This document shows positions 1 through 6,538 of a stretch of DNA of 22,814 bases, one piece after another (position 1 is the stretch's first letter; the number at the start of each line of letters is the position of its first letter). The notes under the pieces are model-generated. The model did no database searches and had not been told where the DNA came from. It was given only the letters and a program-made list of their open reading frames with translations. Position numbers and translations under genes: made by a program. This DNA comes from Bacteroidia bacterium (GTDB taxonomy: Bacteria > Bacteroidota > Bacteroidia > Bacteroidales > Rikenellaceae), in NCBI GenBank assembly GCA_025999315.1, contig BNXD01000022.1:1-22814 (forward strand). The letters run 5' to 3'.

Positions 1-717
1 TCCGATCCGGATGTCGGTCAGGTATTCGGTGAAGCTCTTTCCTGCGTGTATCGCGAAAAAACGACTGAATGCCACCTCGTTCATATTGACAAGCCGGGCC
101 GCGTCGCTCAATTTTATGTCGTGCGGATAATTTTCTTTCAGGAAATCATCTACCGTGTGAATGCGGCGGCTCATGATGCGGTTTTCGCTCCGGGCGAAAG
201 ATGAGCTGGCCAGAGTGCGCATGTCTTTCGAGACGGAGAGTTCATAGAGCAGCGAGAGGAAATTGATCATCGAGTAAAAACCTATGTCTTCGTGGGTCAG
301 CGAATTGAGCAGATGCCGGAGTTTAAGTATGGTCGGCAGGGTGAAAGACACCCCTTTACGGCCGCTGTCGATCATGTTGCGTATGGACGCGAACTGGTTT
401 TTACTGAGCAGCTGACCGGAGAGCCAGTCGCCCGAAAACTGGATGGTTATTTCGCGGATATTACCCGAGGCGCAGTTGTGCGTTTGCCACGCATGTTCCA
501 GATTCTCTCCTGAGATGAGCACCAGGTCGTAATCTCCGATCTCCTCTATCGAATCCCCGACTATGCGGCGCGAACCGCTGGCATTTTCGACATAATTGAG
601 TTCGTATTCCGCATGGGAGTGGATGGGAAACGTAAATTCACTCTTGCGGCGTTCGATCACATAGATGCAATCGGCTTTCGACAAAGGCGGCAGTTCGTTA
701 AACACCGAATTCTTCAT
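1..717 (-). CDS. AraC-family transcriptional regulator, C-terminus cut by window edge
   Basis: The frame is open from an ATG at 717 to base 1, giving 239 residues; the family usually has about 290, so the second half of the DNA-binding domain lies outside the window. Residues about 28-100 look like an AraC-type cupin sensor (FPIHSHAEYELNYV at 30-43, then an ISGENLEHAW stretch). Residues 184-239 hold the start of the HTH domain (LSDAARLVNMNEVAFSRFF, then AGKSFTEYL). This is the cupin-plus-AraC layout of Bacteroidetes sugar-responsive regulators. It lies downstream of the epimerase on the same strand, separated by 423 bases, so it probably has its own promoter. It is the only regulator visible here and is the natural candidate to control the mannan genes, which is inference. 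No hybrid two-component sensor or sigma/anti-sigma pair is visible. Confidence 0.9.
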   Translation of the reverse strand, partial: MKNSVFNELPPLSKADCIYVIERRKSEFTFPIHSHAEYELNYVENASGSRRIVGDSIEEIGDYDLVLISGENLEHAWQTHNCASGNIREITIQFSGDWLSGQLLSKNQFASIRNMIDSGRKGVSFTLPTILKLRHLLNSLTHEDIGFYSMINFLSLLYELSVSKDMRTLASSSFARSENRIMSRRIHTVDDFLKENYPHDIKLSDAARLVNMNEVAFSRFFAIHAGKSFTEYLTDIRIG

Positions 718-1140
718 GTCGTTAAGAAACTGTTTAAATTTTATTCGCGAAAAAGGTTATGAGATATTTGGCTTTGCCTTTCTCCTGATGTTGGCGGGCA
801 GAGGAACGCCCGCAAAGTTGGCAAGCAGAGGGACGCTTGCCTTCCTCGCGCTACCTCGGCCGTAGCCCGCAAGCGGTCTGCGGCCCTCGCAACGCTGCTC
901 GGTTCTCCTCCTTGCAGGGCATAGTCCGCAAGCGGCCTCTGCTCCTGCTTTGTTCGTCGATTCGCACCTCGGCAGAGTTTTCGAGCGAGCTCGACTCTGC
1001 GCTCGGTTTGTCGTCGATTTTCGATGATTTTTGCGCCTCCGACAAGGCGCATAGCGCGGTGTTCCATGTAACAAGGAGGCCAGGCCAACATGGCCGAAAA
1101 GAGCCCCAAAGAATAGAGAGACGAAAATAGTAGACAAACG
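718..1140. repeat. 423-base structured intergenic region, candidate non-coding repeat element
   Basis: This gap between the AraC gene and the epimerase holds no convincing gene: overlapping frames are open on both strands but are low-complexity and match no family I recognise. It is rich in short palindromes: two tandem hairpins at 794-841, CCGCAAGCGG at 867-876 and again at 926-935, a nested palindrome at 972-1000 (GCAGAG ... CGAGC GA GCTCG ... CTCTGC), and GGCCA ACA TGGCC at 1083-1095. Parts resemble the long-loop segments of the palindromic repeats at 6317-6486 and 19273-19442. I infer a dispersed intergenic repeat, possibly transcribed as the 3' trailer of the epimerase operon. Confidence 0.55.
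794..841. repeat. Tandem pair of hairpins with the same loop and compensating stems
   Basis: Hairpin one is GCGGGC (794-799), loop AGAGGAAC, GCCCGC (808-813). Hairpin two is GGCAAGC (820-826), loop AGAGGGAC, GCTTGCC (835-841). The loops differ by one base, while the central stem pairs change together from G-C to A-T. That pattern points to selection on structure, or to duplication of a structured unit. Function unknown. Confidence 0.6.
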
Positions 1141-2340
1141 CTAAGATCGTTCTGTCCGTTCGATCAATTCGAGCGCCATGCGGCTGTTGTGGTATGGACA
1201 CTTCCAGAATCCCGCCTTGTCCTCCCGTGTGTTGGGCGAACCGTCGGGCAGTATGCTCCAGTGCCATTCGCCCGCCGTTCTGTCGATCATGTGCCTGTCG
1301 ATATATTGCCATGCGGCCATGGCGCGACGCAGGGCGTTCCGGTCGCCGAAATGTTGGTAGATGTTATAGTAGCCCACCACAGCCTCCGCCTGAGGCCACC
1401 AGTGGCGGTCGCGGTCATAGTGTCCCGCCGTTCGGTCATGTTCATATATGATGCTCCCGTCGGCCTGTATTCCCTGGGCAGCGGCATCGGCAATTTTTAT
1501 CACCAACGGTTCGACGGCTTGGAGCCAGTCCGCGTCGCCCAACTCCAGCGACGCCTCGTGCAGGAGCCACGAAGCCTCTATGTCGTGGCCATACGATACT
1601 ATATTGCTCTGCAATTGCCACCGCTCATCGAAGAACAGCCCCAGATGTCCGTCGCCCTGTATGATCTTATCGACGAATACCGACAGCAGGTCCCTTACGC
1701 GTCGTTCCAGCAAAGGGTCTTTCCAGACCCGATAAAGGTTGGTGTATGGCTCTATGATGTGAAGGTGGGTGTTCATCGTTTTGCTCAGGTTGGCATCTTT
1801 CTCGCTCAGGCGCATATCTTCCAAAGGTTGCCACCGGCGATCCAGAGCCTCGACATAGCCGCCGTACAGCTCGTCGAAAGCGTGCCGCTCGATGGCGTGG
1901 AAAAGATCGATCGCCACCCTAAGCGATTGCCCGTCGCCTGTGGCACGGTGGTATTCGCTCAGGCCGTAGATGGCAAACCCTATGGCATATGTCTGTTTTT
2001 TGGTCTCCAGCGGCCGACCCGTGTGATCGAGCGACCAATATACGCCGCCATATTGCCCATCGATGAAATGCTCGAGCAGATAGTCGCGGGCGCGTGTTGC
2101 CATGTCGAGATATTCCCTGCCGCCCAAAACGCGGTAAGCCGCGGCAAAAGTCCACAGAAGGCGGGCGTTGAGCACCGCTCCCTTTGGCGCATCTTCCGTC
2201 GGCCGACCCGAACAGGCGATCCGGCTAAGAAAGCCTCCGTTTTTGGCATCTACCATCCGGTTCATCCAGAAAGGGAGTATGTCCCCTGTCAGTTCGCGCC
2301 TCAAAGCATCGACAAATCCTCCGACCTCACAGCTGCTCAT
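1141..2340 (-). CDS. Cellobiose/mannobiose 2-epimerase (AGE superfamily)
   Basis: The predicted 399-residue cytoplasmic enzyme epimerises C2 of the reducing sugar of a beta-1,4 disaccharide. In this context that means mannobiose to 4-O-beta-mannosyl-glucose. Family motifs are in order: KTMNTHLHIIEPYTNLYR (187-204), SYGHDIEASWLL (249-260), RHWWPQAEA (312-320), EWHWS (358-362) and FWKCPYHNSRM (378-388). Histidines H192, H252 and H384 fall where the family places its catalytic and substrate-binding histidines. Length is normal and there is no signal peptide. Its start overlaps the end of the symporter gene by 14 bases, so it is probably translationally coupled and last in the operon. Adjacency to a GH130 phosphorylase strongly favours mannobiose over cellobiose as the physiological substrate, matching the known Bacteroides fragilis mannan pathway. 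Confidence 0.93.
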   Translation of the reverse strand: MSSCEVGGFVDALRRELTGDILPFWMNRMVDAKNGGFLSRIACSGRPTEDAPKGAVLNARLLWTFAAAYRVLGGREYLDMATRARDYLLEHFIDGQYGGVYWSLDHTGRPLETKKQTYAIGFAIYGLSEYHRATGDGQSLRVAIDLFHAIERHAFDELYGGYVEALDRRWQPLEDMRLSEKDANLSKTMNTHLHIIEPYTNLYRVWKDPLLERRVRDLLSVFVDKIIQGDGHLGLFFDERWQLQSNIVSYGHDIEASWLLHEASLELGDADWLQAVEPLVIKIADAAAQGIQADGSIIYEHDRTAGHYDRDRHWWPQAEAVVGYYNIYQHFGDRNALRRAMAAWQYIDRHMIDRTAGEWHWSILPDGSPNTREDKAGFWKCPYHNSRMALELIERTERS

Positions 2341-3715
2341 GGCGCATGGCTTTCAATTTGTCGCGAATTTCGTGCAACTTATTCTCGCTCAGAGGATACA
2401 TGGAAATAAAGACGGCTCCAAGTGCTGCTCCGGCCGCAGGCAACAGGCTGAGCATCATGCGAATGCCATGCAGGGCGCTCTCCCCCTGAGCCACATTGGC
2501 CTTGAACCCGTAGAACCCCAACAGCCACCCTGTGAGTGCGCCTCCGAGAGTCCAGCCCAGTTTCTGCGACATGCTCGACGAGGAGAATATGAGCCCCGTG
2601 GCGCGGCGTCCGGTGGTGAGTTCGGACCAGTCGGCGGTGTCGGCATACATGGACCACAGCAGCGGGAAGATCGCTCCGGCACACATGCTGATGAGTATCT
2701 GCATCGACATCATCGTCAGGATGTCGCCCTTGCCTATGAAGTAGAACAGGACGCTCAGCAGCGCCGAAAGGCTCATGGCGCCAAAAAAAGTGAGTTTTTT
2801 GCCTATGCGTCTCGAAACGGGCACTGCGATGATGATGCCCAATATGTTGGCCGCCTGTCCCAATACGAGGTAGATGGTGGTGAGCGACATGGACGTTTTG
2901 AATATATTGATCTCGCCGCCCGAATATTCGACATAATATTTGAAGTAATAGGCTGCCGCGCCGTCGCGTATGGAGTTGAAGACAAGCGCGCCCACTCCCG
3001 CCACGAAAAGGATCCACCATGGGCGGTTGCGGAAAAGATCGCCAATGTCTTCGCCAAATGAGTTCTTCTCCTCCCTGATCGGTTTGACCCGCTCTCTGGT
3101 CCAGAAGAACGTGCAGAGAAAAAACACGATGGCTATGGCGGCGAAAACCATGCTTGCATAGTGCCAGCCGGCTGTCTCGCCACCCGTGCGTCCGAAGAAC
3201 CTGACGAGCGGATCGACCAGTACGAGCACCAGAATGCTGCCGGCAAAGGCAAATATCATACGGTAAGATGAGAGCTCTGTCCGTGTGTTGGTCTGATCGG
3301 TCATAACGCCCAGCAGCGAGGCGTAAGGAACGTTGATCATCGAGTAGAACATCATCATCAGCGAATATGTCGCATAGGCATAGATGATCTTGCCTGTCAT
3401 GCCCAGGTCGGGGGTGGTGAATGTAAGTACGCCGATGATGCCGAAAGGCACAGCCAGGAACAGGATATAAGGACGAAAACGCCCCCAGCGCGTTCTGGTG
3501 CGGTCGGCTGCGACACCCACCAGAGGATCGATGATCGAATCCCATATGCGCGTAACGAGAAACATCGTTCCTACGACGGCTGCAGGAATGCCGAAAACAT
3601 CGGTATAGAATATCATAAGATACATCCCGAAAAGTTTCCAGAACATGGACGAAGCCGCATCGCCCAGACCGTAGCCGATCTTCTCTTTGAGAGTTACTTT
3701 ATTCGGATTTGTCAT
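2327..3715 (-). CDS. GPH-family sugar:cation symporter (MelB-like, MFS fold)
   Basis: A 462-residue inner-membrane protein with about 12 hydrophobic segments. The N-terminus carries the GPH (glycoside-pentoside-hexuronide) signature: FYTDVFGIPAAVVGT (36-50), RIWDSIIDPLVG (56-67) and DRTRTRWGRFRPY (71-83). D59 and D63 align with the two aspartates that bind the coupling cation in MelB, so sodium- or proton-driven uptake is plausible. The family transports small glycosides; between a mannosylglucose phosphorylase and a 2-epimerase, mannobiose or a short manno-oligosaccharide is the likely cargo (inference). The ATG overlaps the stop of the phosphorylase (ATGA) and its 3' end overlaps the epimerase by 14 bases, which indicates one polycistronic unit. 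Confidence 0.92.
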   Translation of the reverse strand: MTNPNKVTLKEKIGYGLGDAASSMFWKLFGMYLMIFYTDVFGIPAAVVGTMFLVTRIWDSIIDPLVGVAADRTRTRWGRFRPYILFLAVPFGIIGVLTFTTPDLGMTGKIIYAYATYSLMMMFYSMINVPYASLLGVMTDQTNTRTELSSYRMIFAFAGSILVLVLVDPLVRFFGRTGGETAGWHYASMVFAAIAIVFFLCTFFWTRERVKPIREEKNSFGEDIGDLFRNRPWWILFVAGVGALVFNSIRDGAAAYYFKYYVEYSGGEINIFKTSMSLTTIYLVLGQAANILGIIIAVPVSRRIGKKLTFFGAMSLSALLSVLFYFIGKGDILTMMSMQILISMCAGAIFPLLWSMYADTADWSELTTGRRATGLIFSSSSMSQKLGWTLGGALTGWLLGFYGFKANVAQGESALHGIRMMLSLLPAAGAALGAVFISMYPLSENKLHEIRDKLKAMRHEQL

Positions 3716-4905
3716 CGGTCGGATGGTTTAAGGCTGTCCATAAAATCCCTGTTGCTTTCGATGAGCGCATTGATGGTCCCCACCGAAGCGGCCGACCGCA
3801 ATCCGTCGGGCTTGGTGTTCAGACAGTAATCGACCAGAATATCCATGGTCGAAGTGGCCACGTGCATGCGCGTATCGCTCGAGGCATAATAGATATAAAT
3901 GCGTCCGTCGTCGTCGTCGATCCATCCGTTGGAGAACAACACGTTCGATACGTCGCCCACCCTTTCATGGCACTCGGGAGCGAGAAAGTGCCCGGCCGGA
4001 GAGGCGATCAGTTTTGAGGGGTCCTCCAGAGAGGTCATATACATGTAAAGCACATATCTCAGTCCGGCCGCGCATCCACGAACGCCGTGCGCCAGATGAA
4101 GCCATCCTTCGGGTGTCTTTATGGGGGGTGGGCCTTCGCCGTTCTTCAACTCTTTTATGGTGTGATAATAGCGGTGGTCAATGATCTTTTCCTCCACTAT
4201 CCCGGCTTGTGTAATGTCGTCCACGAGCGCCCATCCTATGCCGCCGCCGCTGCCCGTGTCGATAAAACCATCCTGCGGGCGTGTATAGAGGGCATATTTG
4301 CCCTCTATGAACTCAGGATGCAACACCACGTTGCGCTGTTGCGATTTGCTTTTCACGTCGGGCAGGCGCTGCCAGTTGATCAGATCGTGCGTACGCGCTA
4401 TCGCGGCAGTGGCCGTTGCCGAAGAGAGATCGCTGGGGGATGTTCTGTCTTTTCGTTCGGTGCAGAAAATGCCATAGACCCATCCGTCCTGATGGGCGGT
4501 AAGTCGCATGTCATATATATTCGTGTCGGGCTCTTCGGTCTCGGGCATGATCACGGGCGAGTCCCAGAAGCGGAAGTTGTCTATGCCGTTGGGGCTTTCG
4601 GCCACTGCAAAGAACGACTTGCGGTCCACACCCTCCACACGCACCATCATCACATATCGGCCATTCCATTTTATGGCTCCGGCATTGAAGGCGCCGTTGA
4701 TGCCGATACGCTCCAGCAGGTGTGGATTGGTCGCGGGGTTAAGGTCGTAACGCCAATGCAGCGGGGCATGGGCGGCGGTGAGTATGGGGTTTTTGTAGCG
4801 TGTCCATATACCGTTCGTCGAGACTGGCGAATTGCTTTTTGCAACAAGATCTTCGTGGTCTTTTACCAACTCGCGCAACTTCTGTGTGAAGTTTGAACCA
4901 TTCAT
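3712..4905 (-). CDS. GH130 4-O-beta-mannosyl-glucose phosphorylase
   Basis: A 397-residue cytoplasmic enzyme of the five-bladed propeller family GH130, subfamily 1 by similarity. It converts mannosyl-beta-1,4-glucose plus phosphate into alpha-mannose-1-phosphate and glucose. Recognisable blocks are GINGAFNAGAIKWNGRYVMM (68-87), RVEGVDRKSFFAVAESPNGI (89-108) and NIYDMRLTAHQDGWVYGIF (129-147). D132 in YDMRLT corresponds to the aspartate that acts as general acid in characterised mannosylglucose phosphorylases (Asp131 in the B. fragilis enzyme). There is no signal peptide. The adjoining epimerase makes exactly this substrate, supporting the subfamily 1 call over mannobiose or mannosyl-GlcNAc phosphorylases. 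It lies 34 bases after the esterase stop, so it may be cotranscribed with it. Confidence 0.93.
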   Translation of the reverse strand: MNGSNFTQKLRELVKDHEDLVAKSNSPVSTNGIWTRYKNPILTAAHAPLHWRYDLNPATNPHLLERIGINGAFNAGAIKWNGRYVMMVRVEGVDRKSFFAVAESPNGIDNFRFWDSPVIMPETEEPDTNIYDMRLTAHQDGWVYGIFCTERKDRTSPSDLSSATATAAIARTHDLINWQRLPDVKSKSQQRNVVLHPEFIEGKYALYTRPQDGFIDTGSGGGIGWALVDDITQAGIVEEKIIDHRYYHTIKELKNGEGPPPIKTPEGWLHLAHGVRGCAAGLRYVLYMYMTSLEDPSKLIASPAGHFLAPECHERVGDVSNVLFSNGWIDDDDGRIYIYYASSDTRMHVATSTMDILVDYCLNTKPDGLRSAASVGTINALIESNRDFMDSLKPSDR

Positions 4906-4939
4906 GCCTGTAAAGCGATATTGTTAAACAGATATTATT

Positions 4940-6031
4940 CTAATTGAATCCGTTGGCTCCAAGCGTCCATCCCATCACGGACGAGATATAGGGCGCCAGC
5001 AGCATGGCGAGCTTTTGGTGTCCCTTGCTGTTGGGATGCCCGGCCCCATAGTCGTCGGGGTAATGCAACACGTATGAATACATGGGAATAAAAAACATAT
5101 TTTTGTCATTGGACTCCGTAGCCGCTTTTTCCACACATTCGCGCTGCGTCCGACTCGACATCGGCGACGAGAGGCAGAATATGGGAATCTCGCCGTACGC
5201 TTTGCGCACCGACGACAACAACTCGCGGTAGCCCTTTATGAATTCGGCGGCCGACGGCAGCGGAGAGGTCGAAAAATCGTTGGTGCCCAGATTGATCACC
5301 ACAGCGTCGGGCCGCCACAGAGAGAAATCCCATTTCGGGTCGGGATTCTGGTCGTATGCGGTGAAGAACCGTTGGCGCATGGTGTAGTCCGACGCCCGTT
5401 TGGAGTCGCCGTAATTACGTACCACGCCCTGCCCCGAATGAGCGATGAGGGTATAGTCGGCATTGAGCAGGCGCGCGGCGACGGAGGCGTAACTGTGATA
5501 AGCGTTCTCGGTCTCGGCCGTATATTCTTCGCCGGGGTCGGTGGTCTCGGAGCCGAAGCCGCAGGTCATCGAGTCGCCTATAAATTCGATCTTCCTTGTC
5601 GGGGCGCCGGTCCATGCAAGTATCTTCCCTCCGTCGGCCAGCGTAAAGCCCCGGATAGTGGTGGTTCCCTCCCCTGCTTCGGTGCGTTTGTAGAGCATTG
5701 CCCGATGGACTCCCGCCCCAAGGTCGCAGCCCAGCTCGATGAGCCTCTCCTCGCCTCTAATGTTTATCTCCCTGACATATTTGCCGTCTATAAACAGCAG
5801 GTAATAGTTGGATCTGGTATCTCCCGCACGCATTGCCAATCGATCGCCGGTAAAGCGGAAACGTAAATAGACACCCGACCAGTCGAAACTTACCGAGCCG
5901 TCGCCTGTTTTGACGACGCGGCCCGTATAGGTGATCTTGTCGCTGTCGGCCGGATATTGCATTGAGCAGGCGCGTTGCTCACATAAAATCAGAACGGCGG
6001 CCAGAGACAGAATGGATAACAGCTTTTTCAT
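4940..6031 (-). CDS. CE2-type SGNH acetyl esterase, secreted
   Basis: A 363-residue exported protein, probably removing O-acetyl groups from mannan or xylan fragments in the periplasm or at the surface. Residues 1-23 form a Sec signal; the LILC at 14-17 is a poor lipobox, so anchoring is uncertain. Residues about 30-140 match the beta-sandwich N-domain of CE2 esterases, and 147-355 the SGNH hydrolase domain. Visible catalytic blocks: IEFIGDSMTCGFG with nucleophile S154, HSGQG with oxyanion G200, NLGTND with N251, and YGAGHPNSKGH with H332. CE2 enzymes often act with a Ser-His dyad, which this arrangement allows. It precedes the phosphorylase by 34 bases and starts at the edge of the 6032-6538 repeat cluster. 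Its natural polymer is inferred from context. Confidence 0.88.
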   Translation of the reverse strand: MKKLLSILSLAAVLILCEQRACSMQYPADSDKITYTGRVVKTGDGSVSFDWSGVYLRFRFTGDRLAMRAGDTRSNYYLLFIDGKYVREINIRGEERLIELGCDLGAGVHRAMLYKRTEAGEGTTTIRGFTLADGGKILAWTGAPTRKIEFIGDSMTCGFGSETTDPGEEYTAETENAYHSYASVAARLLNADYTLIAHSGQGVVRNYGDSKRASDYTMRQRFFTAYDQNPDPKWDFSLWRPDAVVINLGTNDFSTSPLPSAAEFIKGYRELLSSVRKAYGEIPIFCLSSPMSSRTQRECVEKAATESNDKNMFFIPMYSYVLHYPDDYGAGHPNSKGHQKLAMLLAPYISSVMGWTLGANGFN

Positions 6032-6036
6032 AAGTT

Positions 6037-6055
6037 ATGCGAATCGGTGGTTGTA
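6037..6055 (+). repeat. Boundary motif of repeat cluster 1, left copy
   Basis: ATGCGAATCGGTGGTTGTA lies immediately upstream of the esterase start. It is the inverted partner of the copy at 6517-6535; the match extends to AAGTTATGCGAATCGGTGGTT (6032-6052) with only two differences. Confidence 0.7.
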
Positions 6056-6164
6056 GTTTATGTTTGATTATAAATACCTTGTCGCGTCGTCAAATCTTAA
6101 TTGCCATGACGCCTCGAGTTCATGTCACCCTGAGCGAAATTCTTTTCATGTCTCACCACGAGTT

Positions 6165-6256
6165 CATGTCACCCTGAGCGGAACGGAGTGAAGTCGAAGG
6201 GTCTCGGCGATCAAATCAGTCTTTTTGAGATGCTTCGACTGCGCTCAGCATGACAT
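6165..6256. repeat. Palindromic unit, short form (92 bases)
   Basis: Left arm ATGTCACCCTGAGCG pairs with right arm CGCTCAGCATGACAT except for CC/TG. A second inner stem pairs AGTCGAAGGGTCTC with GAGATGCTTCGACT, again with one two-base mismatch. The left strand carries an extra GAACGGAGTGA bulge. Confidence 0.85.
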
Positions 6257-6316
6257 TTTATTTCTCACTTCTCGTTTCTCAATGTTTTATGTCATGTCAC
6301 CCTGAGCGCGTTCCTT

Positions 6317-6486
6317 CATGTCACCCTGAGCGGAACGGAGTGAAGTCGAAGGGTCCCGGCAAGACTGCGGAATCAGTCATTTTGAGATGGTTGCCTTCGG
6401 CTTCCTCCTCGCGGCTCGGCATAGCTCGAACAAGTTCGGCTCTGCCCTCGCTCGCAGCGTCGGTCCGACTGCGCTCAGCATGACAT
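6317..6486. repeat. Palindromic unit, long form (170 bases)
   Basis: The left arm and outer right arm match the short form. The central part is longer and carries the palindrome CGAACAAGTTCG at 6427-6438 in a GC-rich segment. I count six differences by eye from the same-length unit at 19273-19442. Confidence 0.85.
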
Positions 6487-6516
6487 GTTTATCCCGCCCG
6501 GCATGACATTTCGAGG

Positions 6517-6535
6517 TTCAACTACCGATTCGCAT
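6517..6535 (-). repeat. Boundary motif of repeat cluster 1, right copy
   Basis: Read on the minus strand this is ATGCGAATCGGTAGTTGAA, just after the stop codon of the GH5-GH26 gene. It faces the left copy at 6037-6055. Confidence 0.7.
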
Positions 6536-6538
6536 AAG

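Larger units (their letters stand above)
6032..6538. repeat. Palindromic repeat cluster 1 between mannanase and esterase genes
   Basis: No gene in these 507 bases. Two full palindromic units (6165-6256 and 6317-6486) and several left-arm fragments (CATGTCACCCTGAGCG at 6121, 6165, 6294 and 6317, varying slightly) fill the space. Each full unit begins with CATGTCACCCTGAGCG and ends with CGCTCAGCATGACAT, which are inverted copies with a two-base difference. The cluster is bounded by facing copies of an ATGCGAATCGGTRGTTG motif at 6037-6055 and 6517-6535. Such hairpins could attenuate transcription between the outer enzyme genes and the cytoplasmic operon. A clear promoter for the esterase was not found. 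Confidence 0.85.

Noticed and set aside
741..1312. Several overlapping short frames around 718-1140
   Set aside because: Frames on both strands are open together, products are Arg/Ser-rich without family features, and the DNA is better explained by palindromic structure.
1189..2409. Long plus-strand open frame (406 codons) opposite the epimerase
   Set aside because: It is antisense to a gene with clear family motifs, its protein shows no recognisable domain, and long shadow frames are expected at this GC content.
6061..6120. Promoter for the esterase operon
   Set aside because: On the minus strand an AAGATTTG-like box resembles the -7 consensus but has the wrong first base and no TTG at a suitable distance.
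6250..6483. Small open frames inside the repeat clusters (also 19203-19439, 19343-19561, 19743-19955)
   Set aside because: They translate the repeats themselves, giving the same peptide from several copies; no start signal or independent conservation.
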